A stretch of 58,405 bases of DNA from Candidatus Aegiribacteria sp. (GCA_030620995.1 JAUXIK010000011.1:1-58405); one strand, 5' to 3'; positions 37,101-47,154 are shown, counted from the first letter of the stretch. The notes: generated from the letters alone by a model not told the origin. Program-made: numbers and translations.

Positions 37101-38919
37101 CAACACTCAGCTGGATATTCTTGACAGTGCTGGAGAAGTGCAGTCCACTTACGATATTGTTGTCGGCTCAGAGATGAATGTTGAAGATGGTCAGAAGATT
37201 GAAAAGGATGATGTTATCTGCAAAAGTGATCCGTTCATAATTCCCATTGTCGCCGAACAGGCTGGCAGTGTTCACTACGTTGATATAGAGGAAGACACCA
37301 CTCTCAAGGAAGAAATCGACAGTGAGCAGAGAAAACAGATGGTCATTGTGGAGGACAGAAGCAAAACCCTTCATCCCCACATTTTCATACTTCCTGAGCA
37401 GATGGTTGTTCTCAGTGGCCGTCCAAGACGTCGGGATGAAGAACTCTTCACACTTGGAGAACTTGTCAAGGAGATGAAAGAGGGCTCCGGACGTATTATC
37501 TACACTTATCATGAAGTGAGTTCGTACCGCACTGAAACCCTTTTAGAGGGATTCATCGACCGAATGAAAGATCAGAAAATTCCCATCATTTCAGTTGATT
37601 GCAGGAAGATTGGCACAGGGGGATATGCTGCATTCACTATCGCTGCCGGAGAGATTGAGAATGTCCTGGGAAAGAAAGCCAGGAAGGAAATCAACGCCCT
37701 GAAAAAAGCCGCCGCCGCGCTTGAGACCACGACGAAGCGGAAAAACAATCAACTTGAAGAGAAATTCGCCGAAGCGCTTGCTGATCTCAGTCAGAAAGAA
37801 CCGTTCATAATAGTAATTCAATCACTGGACAGAGGGCATCAGGGTACCAGGCAACTGGTCAAATGCATTCAGAACATAATAACTGATAGTAACATGATGG
37901 TAATTTCCGACTTCATTACCAGAGGAACAAGGAGTCATGTCTCTCAGCGGGGTCGAGCGAAGAACGATAAAGATCCGGTAGAACAGTTTATCGGTGATGA
38001 AGTAAAAGGCAAATACCCGATTCCAAGTGGAGCACACCTTCGAATTCATGATGGAAGCCTTATCAAGCTTGGTGTTCATATCGCCAGGATTGAGCGAAAA
38101 CTCGGGCAGCAGCGTGATATCACAGGAGGACTTCCCAGAGTGGATGAACTCTTTGAAGCCCGGATACCGAAAGAAGCAGCAAGTATCGCTGAGATCGATG
38201 GTGTGGTTTCTCTGAGTCCTATCAAGGCCGGTATCAGAACCGTAACGATCAGGGCGGATCAGGGTCAGGAATCCGCTGTGAAGATACAGGCTTCTGTACA
38301 TATCAGAGTGCACGAGGGAGACAGAGTTAAGGCTGGAGATCGCCTTACTGAAGGACCTCTGTCACCTCATGACATATTGAGAATCATGGGAACAGAGGCA
38401 GCGGAAAGGTATCTCCTGAATGAGATTCAGGAAGTATACCGCTTGCAGGGTGTGAAGATCAACGACAAGCATGTCAGTATTGTTGTAAGGCAGATGCTCG
38501 CAAAAGCCAGAATTGATGATCCCGGGGACACGACATTCCTTGAGGGAGCACAGATTGACAGGCTGGTTCTGCAGAAGGAGAACATGAAAATGATGGCAGA
38601 GGGATCAAAACCGGCAACATCCGCTGTTCTTCTGCTTGGAATCACAAAAGCGTCCCTGGCAACGGACAGCTTCCTTTCGGCAGCTTCTTTCCAGGAAACA
38701 AACAGTGTTCTTGCAGACGCTGCTACAGCGGGAAAGATAGACTACCTTCACGGACTGAAGGAGAATGTAATTGTCGGACATCTGATTCCTGCTGGCACAG
38801 GCATAAAGAAGTATTGCAATGTCAGACTCACTCTTCCTGACGGCGACTCCCTGCCTGAACCTGTAATGGCTTCCGACATGGAAGAGCGCGATATTGACGA
38901 AACCGATTTTGATATATAG
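34147..38919 (+). CDS. rpoC: RNA polymerase beta-prime subunit with an expanded SI3-like insertion
   Basis: 1590 residues (E. coli 1407). The N-terminal zinc ribbon has [20 protein letters not shown], the active centre has [20 protein letters not shown], and the trigger loop has [14 protein letters not shown] (about residues 930-950). The C-terminus keeps [17 protein letters not shown]. Between the trigger loop and [17 protein letters not shown] (from residue 1323) lies a region of about 375 residues. The outer parts resemble the sandwich-barrel hybrid motifs of SI3, and residues about 1092-1288 are an extra nested domain (separate entry). The stop is followed by rpsL within 61 nt. Confidence 0.99.
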   Translation: MLENISRRDARVLLSDFGGMKISLASPETIRKWSHGEVTQAETINYRSYKPEPEGLFCERIFGPVRDWECSCGKYKRIRNKGIVCDRCGVEVTHSRVRRERMGHIDLAVPVVHIWFFKSRKVSKLLNVTNLKLERVIYYESYIVTKSDHPDLKLGMILTDDEYRKAKEEYGDVFEVGMGAEAIRVMLADLDLEEMATDLRTSIANETTFSRRKKNIKRLKEVESFRLSQDDNKPEWMILKILPVLPPDLRPLVPLDGGRFASSDLNDLYRRVINRNNRLKRLLDLQAPDVILRNEKRMLQEAVDAVLDNSSRRKPVKGAGMRPLRSLSDLLKGKRGRFRQNLLGKRVDYSGRSVIVVGPDLKMDQCGLPKTMALELFKPFVVARISELLDESVKKATKRWEEADDIVWPVLEEVIENHPVLLNRAPTLHRLGIQAFEPVLVEGKAIQLHPLACTAFNADFDGDQMAVHVPLSAEAQVESRILMLGSRNILRPASGEPVTTPSHDMVIGCYYLTKPLPGALGEGMIFTSVEEVRGAYDAGKVDLHAKIKIKGINKIMETNGKNEQITPPFWKDYTTVGQVIFNEIVPDDLGYIISNAHITHEKVFSKKGLTNLVGRCFNEQGSVITATFLDNLKELGFHFATTSGLTVGMCDMLIPSEKEKIVSKAAHEVEKIEKSSRCGELTEAERYNRVIDNWAKATEEVKNAMMEELKHDNHGFNPVYMMANSGARGSVDQMKQLSGMRGLMAKPRKKLTGELGETIETPIISSLKEGLSVIEYSISTHGSRKGLADTALKTADAGYLTRRLVDVCQDVITTTEDCGTIRGRTITALKEGEEVIEPLRDRILGRVAAETIYHPGTDEVVCQASQEITVELAEEIDKLGVESVRIRSVLACEASRGLCAKCYGWDLSRNRMVTIGEAVGVIAAQSIGEPGTQLTLRTFHTGGVAGRETRASEVIARHSGVISYRNPCIVISTDESGIKTMVSTRNTQLDILDSAGEVQSTYDIVVGSEMNVEDGQKIEKDDVICKSDPFIIPIVAEQAGSVHYVDIEEDTTLKEEIDSEQRKQMVIVEDRSKTLHPHIFILPEQMVVLSGRPRRRDEELFTLGELVKEMKEGSGRIIYTYHEVSSYRTETLLEGFIDRMKDQKIPIISVDCRKIGTGGYAAFTIAAGEIENVLGKKARKEINALKKAAAALETTTKRKNNQLEEKFAEALADLSQKEPFIIVIQSLDRGHQGTRQLVKCIQNIITDSNMMVISDFITRGTRSHVSQRGRAKNDKDPVEQFIGDEVKGKYPIPSGAHLRIHDGSLIKLGVHIARIERKLGQQRDITGGLPRVDELFEARIPKEAASIAEIDGVVSLSPIKAGIRTVTIRADQGQESAVKIQASVHIRVHEGDRVKAGDRLTEGPLSPHDILRIMGTEAAERYLLNEIQEVYRLQGVKINDKHVSIVVRQMLAKARIDDPGDTTFLEGAQIDRLVLQKENMKMMAEGSKPATSAVLLLGITKASLATDSFLSAASFQETNSVLADAATAGKIDYLHGLKENVIVGHLIPAGTGIKKYCNVRLTLPDGDSLPEPVMASDMEERDIDETDFDI
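37420..38010 (+). other. Nested extra domain inside the beta-prime trigger-loop insertion (degenerate AAA/STAND ATPase-like)
   Basis: Codons 1092-1288 of rpoC. The flanking text ...[14 protein letters not shown] and [14 protein letters not shown]... reads as one uninterrupted SI3-type barrel strand pair, so the about 197 residues between look inserted. The insert reads in order: [17 protein letters not shown] (like the start of AAA_16 domains); [20 protein letters not shown] where a Walker A loop would fall but without Gxxxx[21 protein letters not shown]; a Lys/Ala-rich helix (residues 1176-1205); [20 protein letters not shown] in the Walker B position; and [11 protein letters not shown]. The order and spacing match the AAA_16-type fold, while the missing P-loop lysine argues against ATP hydrolysis. 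Assignment is by eye and needs profile or structure comparison. Confidence 0.55.
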
Positions 38920-38980
38920 ACTTAGAACCCTTGCGCCTTGATAAGCGCAAAGATAAAAGAGCTTTCTGAAAGGAGCTGCA

Positions 38981-39352
38981 GTGCCCACAATTAACCAGCT
39001 TGTGCGAAAAGGGCGCAAGAAAAAAGTGTCCAAGACCAAGGCGCCTGCATTAACCGGATGCCCCCAGAAAAGGGGTATTTGTACCAGGGTATACACCTCA
39101 ACACCAAAAAAGCCGAATTCTGCTCTGCGGAAGGTTGCCAGGGTACGTCTGCGGAACGGTTTTGAAGTAACTGCCTACATACCCGGTATTGATCACAATC
39201 TTAATGAACACTCCGTTGTCCTTATAAGAGGCGGCAGAGTCAAGGATCTTCCCGGAGTAAGATACCATATTATCCGGGGTGTTGAAGATACTTCAGGTGT
39301 TGAAGGAAGAATGCAGGGTCGCTCCAAGTACGGCACTAGGAAAACAAGATAA
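38981..39352 (+). CDS. rpsL: Ribosomal protein S12
   Basis: 123 residues, GTG start with [27 protein letters not shown], the decoding-site loop with the conserved Lys (streptomycin-sensitive form), and [17 protein letters not shown] are intact. It helps decode at the A site. A small hairpin (TTGCGC 38931-38936 with GCGCAA 38945-38950) lies in the gap after rpoC. Confidence 0.99.
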   Translation: MPTINQLVRKGRKKKVSKTKAPALTGCPQKRGICTRVYTSTPKKPNSALRKVARVRLRNGFEVTAYIPGIDHNLNEHSVVLIRGGRVKDLPGVRYHIIRGVEDTSGVEGRMQGRSKYGTRKTR

Positions 39353-39359
39353 AACGCGT

Positions 39360-39380
39360 TCTGCACTATTGCTGTGCAGA
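39360..39380 (+). promoter_or_regulatory. rpsL-rpsG intercistronic hairpin
   Basis: TCTGCAC (39360-39366) and GTGCAGA (39374-39380) form a perfect 7-bp stem with a 7-nt loop, just before GAGGAGG of rpsG. In E. coli, S7 binds between rpsL and rpsG to control translation; this hairpin is at the same place but does not look like the E. coli site, so the role is a guess. Confidence 0.45.
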
Positions 39381-39393
39381 CGAGGAGGACTAA

Positions 39394-39867
39394 ATGGCTA
39401 GACGTTCACGGCCAAAAAAGCGGGAAGCCGTTCCTGACAGGAAATACGGTAATCTGCTTATGGCCAAGTTTATCAATAAGCTCATGCAAAAGGGAAAGAA
39501 ATCAGTAGCGGAAAGAATCTTCTATGATGCCATGGACATCATTACGGAGAAAACAGGACAGGATGCCGTTACTGTATTCAATAGAGCCATGGGGAATGTA
39601 CGTCCCCAGCTCAAGGTAAAATCCCGACGGGTTGGCGGATCAACGTACCAGATTCCAATGGAAGTTAAACCTCAGGAAAAAGACTCGCTCGCAATGCGCT
39701 GGATTATCCAGTACGCGGAAGCCAGAAGCGGTAAAGGTCTGTCAGAGAAACTTGCAGTGGAAATTATGAATGCGGCCAAAGGTGAAAATGCCGGCAGCGT
39801 GAAGAAAAGAGAAGATACACATAGAATGGCGGAGGCCAACAAGGCGTTTGCTCACTATCGCTGGTAG
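39394..39867 (+). CDS. rpsG: Ribosomal protein S7
   Basis: 157 residues: MARRSRPKKREAVPDRKYGN start, KFINKLMQKGKKSVAERIFY, and GGSTYQIPMEVKPQEKDSLAMRW (parts of the family RNA-binding motif). S7 starts assembly of the 30S head. GAGGAGG lies upstream of the ATG. The gap to fusA contains a hairpin that can cover the fusA ribosome site. Confidence 0.99.
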   Translation: MARRSRPKKREAVPDRKYGNLLMAKFINKLMQKGKKSVAERIFYDAMDIITEKTGQDAVTVFNRAMGNVRPQLKVKSRRVGGSTYQIPMEVKPQEKDSLAMRWIIQYAEARSGKGLSEKLAVEIMNAAKGENAGSVKKREDTHRMAEANKAFAHYRW

Positions 39868-39883
39868 GTTCACACTTTCGGGT

Positions 39884-39926
39884 TCCTCCAGCGACAGATT
39901 GCTTCCGACATGATTTAACTGGAGGA
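39884..39926 (+). promoter_or_regulatory. Inverted repeat that can sequester the fusA Shine-Dalgarno sequence
   Basis: TCCTCCAG (39884-39891) is perfectly complementary to CTGGAGGA (39919-39926), with a 27-nt loop. The right arm contains the GGAGG that lies 12 nt upstream of the fusA ATG at 39938 (and directly abuts ATG 39926). Folding would block fusA translation unless the ribosome leaving rpsG opens it, giving translational coupling or protein control. That effect is predicted from structure only. Confidence 0.55.
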
Positions 39927-39937
39927 TGAATGCTCTC

Positions 39938-42019
39938 ATGAGCAAATCCCTTTCTGACAAAATCCGGAATATCGGTATCATGGCGCATATAGATGCCGGC
40001 AAGACAACTGCCACCGAACGGATATTGTACTATTCAGGAATAGTACACCGTCTCGGTGATGTCGATCATGGAACCGCAGCAATGGACTGGATGCCCCAGG
40101 AAAAAGAGAGAGGCATCACGATTCAGTCCGCTGCAACCACCTTCGTATGGAAATCTCACCAGATCAATCTGATTGATACTCCCGGTCATGTGGATTTTAC
40201 AGCCGAGGTTGAGAGAAGCCTGAGGATTCTGGACGGAGCAGTTGCGATATTCTGTGCTGTCGGCGGCGTTGAACCTCAATCAGAAACCGTCTGGCATCAG
40301 GCTGACAGATACAATGTTCCCAGGATTGCTTTCGTTAACAAAATGGATAGACAGGGAGCGGATTTCTCAAGAGTACTTGAGATGATTCGCGACATGCTCG
40401 GCGCAAAGCCGATTACTGTAATTCTGCCCATAGGCAGCGGGACCGGTTTTTCCGGAATAATCGATATCATCGAAGGTCATGCGGTTTATTTTGATGAAAC
40501 ATCACAGGGCGCAAGGTTCAGCATTGAAAAAATTCCGGTTGAGTACCAGACTGAATATGAAAATGCAAGAGATGCCCTCTGGGAAGCAGCAGCAATGCTT
40601 GATGAGACTGCCATGGAGAAATACTTCAATGGAGATCTGAGTTCTGATCATGTCAGAAAACTTCTCCGAATAGGTACGATTTCCGGGCAACTCGTTCCTG
40701 TCCTTTGTGGTGCCGCACTGAAGAATATAGGTATTCAGCAACTCATGGATGCAATAGTCGACTGGCTTCCATCTCCATCCGAATTACCTCCGGTGACAGG
40801 ACTTTTAAAGGATGGGTCCATTACGGAGATTGAACGCCGACTCGATGCCCAATTCACAGCATTGGTCTTCAAGGTTCAGAATGATCCTCATCTTGGGAAA
40901 CTGGCATTTATGAGAGTCTATTCCGGAATGATTAAAGATGGCGCTCACGTATTGAATAACAGAACCGGAAAGAAAGAGAGACTTACCAGACTCGTTAGGA
41001 TGCATGCTAACAAGAGGAATCATCTGGACAGAATCCAGGCTGGTGATATTGCAGCTGCAGGGCTAAAGGATGTCGTAACAGGAGATACGCTTACGCTTCA
41101 AACCAATCCTGTTATTCTTGAATCCATCGTTTTTCCTGAACCGGTGATGCGGGTGGCAATTGAGCCCATGAGTACCTCAGACGAGAAAAAGCTCAATGAC
41201 GCCCTCTCGTCACTTGCAAATGAGGATCCAAGCTTCAGAGTAGGTATTGATGAAGAATCCGGACAGACACTGATCAAAGGAATGGGTGAGCTTCACCTTG
41301 AGGTGATCTCCGACAGAATTCAACGAGAATACGGAGTTTCGGTGAGAACCGGGAAACCTCAGGTTTCGTACAGAGAGAGTATTTCATGCATAGCTGTCGG
41401 TTCCGGTGAATTTAAAAGATCTATTCAGGGCAGGGGACATTTCGGTCATGCTTTGCTCAGGGTATCACCTACAGAATCCGGTATTGAATTCACTAATACA
41501 CTGGATAACAATAAACTTCCGGAACATTTTGCGAATGCTGTTGAAAAAGGTGTCAAGGGGTCAATCGGCGCTGGACCACTTGCGGGTTTCGCCCTGGATG
41601 GAATTAAAATTGAGCTTCTGGAAGCTGAACTCCATGCAACGGATTCCAGTGAAACAGGATATTCCTACGCCGGAGCAATGGCTCTGCGGACATGTTTAAA
41701 AAAAGGTAAACCTGTTCTCAGGGAACCGGTTATGAAGCTTAATATCATTTGTCCTTCCAATTATGTAGGAGAAGTAATCGGTGATGTTAATTCCCGGCGG
41801 GGCAGTATTATCAGCATGGAGCCCAGAGGAGAAGTACAGTCAATTAACGCAAGGGTTCCCCTTGCAGAACTTTTTGGTTATAGTAGCGCCCTGCGTTCAC
41901 TAACGCAAGGCCGTGCTGGTTTTTCAATGCAATTCTATGATTATGCGCTGATTGCAGAGAACATCACACGAGAACTACTTGATCAGATGGGTATTACCAG
42001 CCTGCATATGAGCTGGTGA
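39938..42019 (+). CDS. fusA: Translation elongation factor G
   Basis: 693 residues from ATG 39938 ([15 protein letters not shown]...). ATG 39926 is in frame but has no spacing from GGAGG, while 39938 is 12 nt away, slightly long. EF-G drives ribosome translocation and recycling. GTPase motifs are [17 protein letters not shown] and NKMDR. Domains II-V continue to ...[20 protein letters not shown]. The switch I region reads [20 protein letters not shown], a less common variant of the usual GEVHDG...MDWM. No tuf follows; rpsJ is next. Confidence 0.98.
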   Translation: MSKSLSDKIRNIGIMAHIDAGKTTATERILYYSGIVHRLGDVDHGTAAMDWMPQEKERGITIQSAATTFVWKSHQINLIDTPGHVDFTAEVERSLRILDGAVAIFCAVGGVEPQSETVWHQADRYNVPRIAFVNKMDRQGADFSRVLEMIRDMLGAKPITVILPIGSGTGFSGIIDIIEGHAVYFDETSQGARFSIEKIPVEYQTEYENARDALWEAAAMLDETAMEKYFNGDLSSDHVRKLLRIGTISGQLVPVLCGAALKNIGIQQLMDAIVDWLPSPSELPPVTGLLKDGSITEIERRLDAQFTALVFKVQNDPHLGKLAFMRVYSGMIKDGAHVLNNRTGKKERLTRLVRMHANKRNHLDRIQAGDIAAAGLKDVVTGDTLTLQTNPVILESIVFPEPVMRVAIEPMSTSDEKKLNDALSSLANEDPSFRVGIDEESGQTLIKGMGELHLEVISDRIQREYGVSVRTGKPQVSYRESISCIAVGSGEFKRSIQGRGHFGHALLRVSPTESGIEFTNTLDNNKLPEHFANAVEKGVKGSIGAGPLAGFALDGIKIELLEAELHATDSSETGYSYAGAMALRTCLKKGKPVLREPVMKLNIICPSNYVGEVIGDVNSRRGSIISMEPRGEVQSINARVPLAELFGYSSALRSLTQGRAGFSMQFYDYALIAENITRELLDQMGITSLHMSW

Positions 42020-42040
42020 TAATAGTGACAGGAGAATGCA

Positions 42041-42352
42041 TTGAAGGCTAACCGGTTGAGGATCAAGCTCAGAGCATACGATCACAGGCTTCTTGACCGC
42101 TCAGCGGCAGCTATAGTTCGGGGAGTTGTGAAAACAGGAGCTACTGTTTCAGGGCCGATTCCTCTCCCTACCAAGAGGTCGGTCATTACGGTTCTGAGAA
42201 GCCCTCATGTGAACAAGAAATCACGTGAGCAATTTGAGATGAGGATCCACTCAAGGCTGATAGAAATAAAGGATCCTAATGAAGAAACCGCAGCTGCGCT
42301 TCGCTCACAGGATGTGCCCGCAGGTGTGGATGTAGAAATGAACGAAGTATAA
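42041..42352 (+). CDS. rpsJ: Ribosomal protein S10 (NusE)
   Basis: 103 residues with a TTG start and AGGAG 6 nt before it. [20 protein letters not shown] and [20 protein letters not shown], the long loop used by NusB/NusG and S3, are intact. The 148-nt gap to rplC has a weak hairpin (ATCCG-GTTTTT-CGGAT) and no gene; it may hold an S10 leader-type control but I see no firm evidence. Confidence 0.98.
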   Translation: MKANRLRIKLRAYDHRLLDRSAAAIVRGVVKTGATVSGPIPLPTKRSVITVLRSPHVNKKSREQFEMRIHSRLIEIKDPNEETAAALRSQDVPAGVDVEMNEV

Positions 42353-42500
42353 AAAACCAGTTCGTATTCTAACTGATCCGGTTTTTCGGATTAAGAGATC
42401 TGCCGCAGCACCGGATAATGGCGGTTGTCTGGTGAGCGGCTTTGACAGAAACGCTTGTCCCTCCGCTTTTCAAGGGGACTTCAGCGATGGGAAGTGATTT

Positions 42501-43133
42501 ATGAGCGGAATAATGGCTCGTAAGATAGGGATGACTCGCATTTTTGAAGATGACGGCAAAGCAGTCCCTGTCACTGTTCTTGAGGCTCAGCCGAATCCGG
42601 TTACCCAGATCAAAACCCTGGAGACTGACGGCTATGAGGCATTGCAGATTGGATACAGGGCAAAGAAACAAAAAAGGCTGAGCAAACCTCTTCTTGGCCA
42701 TCTTGGCAAAAGCGATGCGCCTCCTGTTTCAAGACTTTGTGAAGTTCCTGTTCCGAACAATGACGTCAGCACCGGTGATTTCCTCACCGTTTCCATGTTT
42801 CTTCCTGGAGAAAAAGTAGACGTTACAGGAATTACAAAAGGAAAAGGTTTTCAGGGTGTTGTAAAGCGCCATGGGTTTGCATCCGGAGATGCTACACACG
42901 GAACCAAATCACAGAGAGTCCCGGGTTCTATCGGGCAGTGCGCCACACCGTCAAGAGTCTGGAAAAACAAGAAAATGCCAGGGAGAGATGGCGGTACAAG
43001 AGTAACCGTACGTAATCTGGAAGTTGTCCGGATTGATGAAGAGCGTAACCTGCTCATTCTCAAAGGTGCGGTACCCGGATCAAAGAACAGTTACCTGCTC
43101 ATCCGGAAGAGACGTTCGGGAGGTGACAGATAG
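42501..43133 (+). CDS. rplC: Ribosomal protein L3
   Basis: 210 residues. MSGIMARKIGMTRIF is the family start, and SIGQCATPSRVWKNKKMPG holds the conserved GQ whose Gln is methylated by PrmB in other bacteria. It lies near the peptidyl transferase centre. The ribosome site is GATGGGAAGTG, not very strong. It is followed 2 nt later by rplD. Confidence 0.98.
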   Translation: MSGIMARKIGMTRIFEDDGKAVPVTVLEAQPNPVTQIKTLETDGYEALQIGYRAKKQKRLSKPLLGHLGKSDAPPVSRLCEVPVPNNDVSTGDFLTVSMFLPGEKVDVTGITKGKGFQGVVKRHGFASGDATHGTKSQRVPGSIGQCATPSRVWKNKKMPGRDGGTRVTVRNLEVVRIDEERNLLILKGAVPGSKNSYLLIRKRRSGGDR

Positions 43134-43135
43134 CT

Positions 43136-43759
43136 ATGGCTGATGCAAGAGTATACACCATGAATGGCGAGGAGATCGACAGGGTCGATCTTCCTGATGA
43201 GCTTTTCGGAATGAATGTTTCCACTCACATACTCTGGGAAGTTGTCAGAGCGGAATCGTTGAATTCTCGTCAGGGAACGGTTGCCTGTCTGGGCAGGAGC
43301 GATGTTAAGTCTTCAGGTCATAAAGTATGGCGACAGAAAGGCACTGGAAATGCCCGAGCCGGCACCAGAGCAAATCCTATATGGCGCGGAGGCGGCGTGA
43401 CATTCGGACCATCACCCAGAAAATGGAAGATCAGATTAAACCGGAAAGTAAGAAAAAAAGCTCTTGCCGGTATTCTGAGCGAGAGACTGTCTGAAGGGAA
43501 TCTCAGAATAGTAAGAGATCTGGAGTCAAGCGGAAAAACCCGTGAACTCGCGGAAATGCTTATTAACCTTGAATGTTCAGGAAAGCGTACAGTAATTCTG
43601 ATTAGAGACAACGATGAAGGTGTATTCAGGGCTTCCCGGAATATTCCGAAACTCGCCACCAGACCTGCGCGAAGTGTATCCATTCATGACCTGGTCAATT
43701 CAGAAGTAGTTCTCCTTTCTGAAAAAGCAGTTGATCTGCTGAAGGAGAGGCTGATATAA
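43136..43759 (+). CDS. rplD: Ribosomal protein L4
   Basis: 207 residues. The extended exit-tunnel loop is present as WRQKGTGNARAGTRANPIWRG, GGGVTFGPSPRKWKIRLNRK. L4 in other bacteria also represses its own S10 operon. Its stop shares one base with the rplW ATG. Confidence 0.98.
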   Translation: MADARVYTMNGEEIDRVDLPDELFGMNVSTHILWEVVRAESLNSRQGTVACLGRSDVKSSGHKVWRQKGTGNARAGTRANPIWRGGGVTFGPSPRKWKIRLNRKVRKKALAGILSERLSEGNLRIVRDLESSGKTRELAEMLINLECSGKRTVILIRDNDEGVFRASRNIPKLATRPARSVSIHDLVNSEVVLLSEKAVDLLKERLI

Positions 43760-44046
43760 TGGACGCAAGGCAGATAGTAATAAGACCGATCATAACCGAG
43801 AAAAGTACTGTTATCAGAGATATTTCCAACCAGTACTCGTTTCGAGTAATTCCCCAGGCGTCAAAAAGGCAGATCGCTGCGGCGATCGAGGAATTGTTCG
43901 ATGTCCACGTCACGAAAACCCGTACCATGAAGATGCAGGGCAAGATGAAACGACTGGGCAGAAATGTAGGTCGGAAAGCTTCATGGAAAAAGGCAATCGT
44001 AACCCTTGCTGAAGGCGATACGATCGACTTCTTTGAAGGGGTGTAA
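43759..44046 (+). CDS. rplW: Ribosomal protein L23
   Basis: 95 residues. VIRPIITEKSTVIRD is the family start, and VTKTRTMKMQGKMKRLGRNV is the docking strand-loop. It sits at the tunnel exit and binds SRP/trigger factor. ATG overlaps rplD by one base; rplB begins 3 nt after. Confidence 0.97.
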   Translation: MDARQIVIRPIITEKSTVIRDISNQYSFRVIPQASKRQIAAAIEELFDVHVTKTRTMKMQGKMKRLGRNVGRKASWKKAIVTLAEGDTIDFFEGV

Positions 44047-44049
44047 GCT

Positions 44050-44889
44050 ATGAGCATGAAAAGATGGAAACCGAACACTCCTGGAACACGATTCAAGGTT
44101 TCCCCGGGTTTTGATGAAATCACCACCGATCATGGAGAAAAGGCTCTTTTGGAACCCCTTAAGAGTAAAGCCGGGAGGAACAACCGGGGAAGAGTCACCG
44201 CAAGACACAGAGGCGGCGGCCATAAGAAAAAATACAGGAGAATGGATTTCAAAAGGAATAAATTCGGTATTCCTGGAAGAATTGCGTCAGTGGAATATGA
44301 TCCTAACCGGTCAGCGAGAATTGCGCTGGTTGTCTATTCAGATGGAGAGAAGAGATACATTCTCGCTCCGGAAGGGCTTATGGTCGGACAGACTGTTCTG
44401 TCCGGTCCAGATGCTCCGCCGGAGAACGGGAACCATCTCCCACTCTCCCGAATTCCACTCGGTTCAACAATTCACAATGTTGAACTCAAACCCGGTAAAG
44501 GTGGTCAGCTTGCGCGATCAGCAGGAGTTTCCATTCAACTGATGGCTCGAGAGGGCAGACATGCTACTCTTAAGATGCCTTCAAGAGAAACCCGCATGGT
44601 TCCTGTAAACTGTATGGCAACCATCGGAACTGTTGGTAATTCCGAACATTTTCTGGTTGTACCAGGGAAAGCAGGAGCCAGCCGCTGGAAGGGTCGCAGA
44701 CCCCATGTCAGAGGAGTCGCGATGAATCCTGTTGATCATCCAATGGGCGGAGGAGAGGGTAAATCAAGTGGAGGCAGACACCCATGCTCACCATGGGGAC
44801 AGCTTTCAAAGGGTTTGAGAACACGGAAGAAAAAAGCGTCTGACAGTCTGATAACCAGACGCAGACCCACTGGAAAAAGGAGGAAGTAG
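44050..44889 (+). CDS. rplB: Ribosomal protein L2
   Basis: 279 residues. [20 protein letters not shown] and the C-terminal [20 protein letters not shown] (conserved His near the peptidyl transferase centre) are intact. Core 23S rRNA binder needed for subunit joining. 3 nt separate it from both rplW and rpsS. Confidence 0.99.
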   Translation: MSMKRWKPNTPGTRFKVSPGFDEITTDHGEKALLEPLKSKAGRNNRGRVTARHRGGGHKKKYRRMDFKRNKFGIPGRIASVEYDPNRSARIALVVYSDGEKRYILAPEGLMVGQTVLSGPDAPPENGNHLPLSRIPLGSTIHNVELKPGKGGQLARSAGVSIQLMAREGRHATLKMPSRETRMVPVNCMATIGTVGNSEHFLVVPGKAGASRWKGRRPHVRGVAMNPVDHPMGGGEGKSSGGRHPCSPWGQLSKGLRTRKKKASDSLITRRRPTGKRRK

Positions 44890-44892
44890 GTT

Positions 44893-45183
44893 ATGGCCCG
44901 TTCATTGAAGAAGGGTCCCTATATCCAAGAGATACTGGCTGATAAAGTCAGTAAGATGGAGGCATCGGGGGAGAAGAAGATAATTAGAACCTGGTCCCGC
45001 AGATCCACCATTCCTCCTGAATTTGTGGGACATACATTTGCTGTTCATAATGGTCGGAAGTTCATACCTGTCTATGTTGTGGAAAACATGGTCGGTCATA
45101 AACTTGGCGAGTTCGCTCCTACGCGGACATTCCGCGGGCACCGCGAATCCAAATCAGTAAAACAGGCGAAGACCAAAGGATAG
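44893..45183 (+). CDS. rpsS: Ribosomal protein S19
   Basis: 96 residues. [12 protein letters not shown] start, [20 protein letters not shown] and [14 protein letters not shown] are family signatures. It sits in the 30S head beside S13. Ribosome site AAAGGAGGAAG lies in the rplB end. Confidence 0.98.
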   Translation: MARSLKKGPYIQEILADKVSKMEASGEKKIIRTWSRRSTIPPEFVGHTFAVHNGRKFIPVYVVENMVGHKLGEFAPTRTFRGHRESKSVKQAKTKG

Positions 45184-45195
45184 GCGGAGGCGAAT

Positions 45196-45567
45196 ATGGA
45201 AGCAATTGCAAAAGCAAGATTCGTCAAGGTTACACCACGGAAGGCAAGGTATATTGCGGATCTCATTCGTGGCAAAACGATTAACCAGGCTCTATCAGTT
45301 CTAATGACCGTTCCGAGGAATTCCTCCAGAATCATAGAGAAAATACTGGACTCCGCTGTGGCAAACGCCATTCATAAGTCAGAAGGAGAAAAACTTGATG
45401 TGGATGAACTTGTTGTTGCCAATGTGATTGTGAACGAAGGTCCCACAATCATGCGATGGAGACCCCGTGCCAGGGGAAGAGCAACAAAGATCCGTCACAG
45501 GACAAGTCATATAACAGTCACGGTTGTCAACAATGATGAGACAGCCGGACAGGGACGAGAGGAGTAG
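45196..45567 (+). CDS. rplV: Ribosomal protein L22
   Basis: 123 residues. FVKVTPRKARYIADLIRGK and RWRPRARGRATKIRHRTSHI (the long beta-hairpin lining the exit tunnel; macrolide site) are intact. GGCGGAGGCG upstream. Confidence 0.98.
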   Translation: MEAIAKARFVKVTPRKARYIADLIRGKTINQALSVLMTVPRNSSRIIEKILDSAVANAIHKSEGEKLDVDELVVANVIVNEGPTIMRWRPRARGRATKIRHRTSHITVTVVNNDETAGQGREE

Positions 45568-45568
45568 T

Positions 45569-46231
45569 ATGGGTCAGAAAACCAATCCTGTCGGCCTTCG
45601 TCTCGGTATCAGCCGCGGCTGGGACTCTACCTGGTTCGCCAGGGGGAAAAAGTATGCGGAGTACCTGAAAGAGGATACCGATATCCGAAGATACCTTGGC
45701 TCAAGACTTGAGAAGGCCAGAGTATCGAGAATAGAGATATTCCGGAAGCCACAGGAAGTAGAAGTCGTTATCTGGACCGCAAGACCAGGTCAGGTAATTG
45801 GCAGTAAAGGCAGCAATATTGACAGAATTACCAACGAGTTAAAAGTGCTTGTAGGTAACAAAACCGTAAGGACGAAAGTTCAGGAGATCAGGAAAGACAG
45901 ATGTGACGCGACTCTTGTTGCTGATAAGATCGCTCGTCAGCTTGAGGGAAGAGTATCTGTCAGAAGAGCTATGAGGATGGCTATCAGAGACGCCATGACC
46001 GATGGAGCTTTAGGCATAAAAGTTTCCTGCGCCGGTAGGCTCGGTGGCGCTGAAATGTCTCGGAGGAATACTTATCATGAAGGCAGAGTTCCTCTTCATA
46101 CGCTTAGAGCGGATATTGATTTCGCCAGAGATATTGCCCGTACGACTTACGGAATAGTCGGTGTAAAAGTCTGGATTTATCATGGTGAAATTCATGAGCC
46201 TCCAATATCCGGGTCAGTGATTGGCAGGTGA
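45569..46231 (+). CDS. rpsC: Ribosomal protein S3
   Basis: 220 residues from ATG 45569 (MGQKTNPVGLRLGISRGWDS), with GAGGAG just upstream; a longer in-frame ATG 45 nt earlier lies inside rplV and is rejected. KH domain GQVIGSKGSNIDRITNEL and GALGIKVSCAGRLGGAEMSR are intact. It forms part of the mRNA entry channel. Confidence 0.99.
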   Translation: MGQKTNPVGLRLGISRGWDSTWFARGKKYAEYLKEDTDIRRYLGSRLEKARVSRIEIFRKPQEVEVVIWTARPGQVIGSKGSNIDRITNELKVLVGNKTVRTKVQEIRKDRCDATLVADKIARQLEGRVSVRRAMRMAIRDAMTDGALGIKVSCAGRLGGAEMSRRNTYHEGRVPLHTLRADIDFARDIARTTYGIVGVKVWIYHGEIHEPPISGSVIGR

Positions 46232-46237
46232 TTACCA

Positions 46238-46657
46238 ATGTTGATGCCAAAGAGAACCAAGTATAGAAAGCAGCACCGAGGACGGATGAGGGGTAAGACC
46301 AAGGGTGGTGGAACAGTATCATTTGGTGAATACGGACTCCAGGCTCTCGCCCCCGGATGGATAACAAGCGCTCAGATTGAAGCAGCTCGAGTTGCTCTCA
46401 CCAGACATGTGAAACGAGGTGGAAAGGTCTGGATCAGGGTATTCCCTGACAAACCGGTAACTTCCACTCCGGCCGAGACCAGAATGGGAAAAGGGAAAGG
46501 CGCGGTGGATCATTGGGTTGCTGTTGTAAAACCTGGAAGAGTGATGTTTGAGCTGGAAGGAGTGCCACGGGAACTGGCAAAATCAGCTATGAGGCTTGCA
46601 GGTCATAAATTACCAATTAAAACAAGGTTCGTTGTCCGGGACAGAGAGGAGCTGTAG
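46238..46657 (+). CDS. rplP: Ribosomal protein L16
   Basis: 139 residues. [20 protein letters not shown] is the usual start; [20 protein letters not shown] and [14 protein letters not shown] are family motifs. Near the A site and 5S rRNA. rpmC starts on the next base. Confidence 0.99.
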   Translation: MLMPKRTKYRKQHRGRMRGKTKGGGTVSFGEYGLQALAPGWITSAQIEAARVALTRHVKRGGKVWIRVFPDKPVTSTPAETRMGKGKGAVDHWVAVVKPGRVMFELEGVPRELAKSAMRLAGHKLPIKTRFVVRDREEL

Positions 46658-46876
46658 ATGAAAACTCACGAGCTTCGATCGATGAGCCGGGAAGAACTTG
46701 AAGAACATGTCCGGGAACTGAGACAGGAGCTGTTCAACCTGAGATTTCGGAGTACAACTCAGCAACTGGATAATCCCCTTCGAATGCGGGTAGCTCGGAA
46801 AGATCTGGCCAGGACTCTCACACTGATAAGAGAGCTTGATCTGGGTCTTGAACGCAGTACCGGGGAAGGACTGTAG
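46658..46876 (+). CDS. rpmC: Ribosomal protein L29
   Basis: 72 residues of two helices: ELRSMSREELEEHVRELRQE and LFNLRFRSTTQQLDNPLRM, the typical L29 turn, then LARTLTLIREL. It lies next to L23 at the tunnel exit. Confidence 0.96.
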   Translation: MKTHELRSMSREELEEHVRELRQELFNLRFRSTTQQLDNPLRMRVARKDLARTLTLIRELDLGLERSTGEGL

Positions 46877-46878
46877 AG

Positions 46879-47142
46879 ATGGCAGAAACCAGGGTAAAAA
46901 ACAGAAGAGTTCTAAAAGGAACCGTGGTTTCCAGCGCCATGGACAAGACTGTGGTTGTTGAGGTTGTATCCCTCAAGGCACACCCGGTCTACAAGAAGCG
47001 CTGTCGTACCACAACAAAGTATTTCGTCCACGATAAAGAGAACCAGTGTAATAATGGTGACACCGTCACCATAGCGGAGACGCGACCTGTCTCGAAGAAT
47101 AAACGCTGGCGGATTCTTGATATCGTGGAACGGGCACGATAG
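46879..47142 (+). CDS. rpsQ: Ribosomal protein S17
   Basis: 87 residues. LKGTVVSSAMDKTVVVEV start, YFVHDKENQCNNGDTVTIAE and TRPVSKNKRWRILDIVERA are family motifs. Primary 16S rRNA binder. Confidence 0.98.
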   Translation: MAETRVKNRRVLKGTVVSSAMDKTVVVEVVSLKAHPVYKKRCRTTTKYFVHDKENQCNNGDTVTIAETRPVSKNKRWRILDIVERAR

Positions 47143-47154
47143 GGGGAAGCAGCG

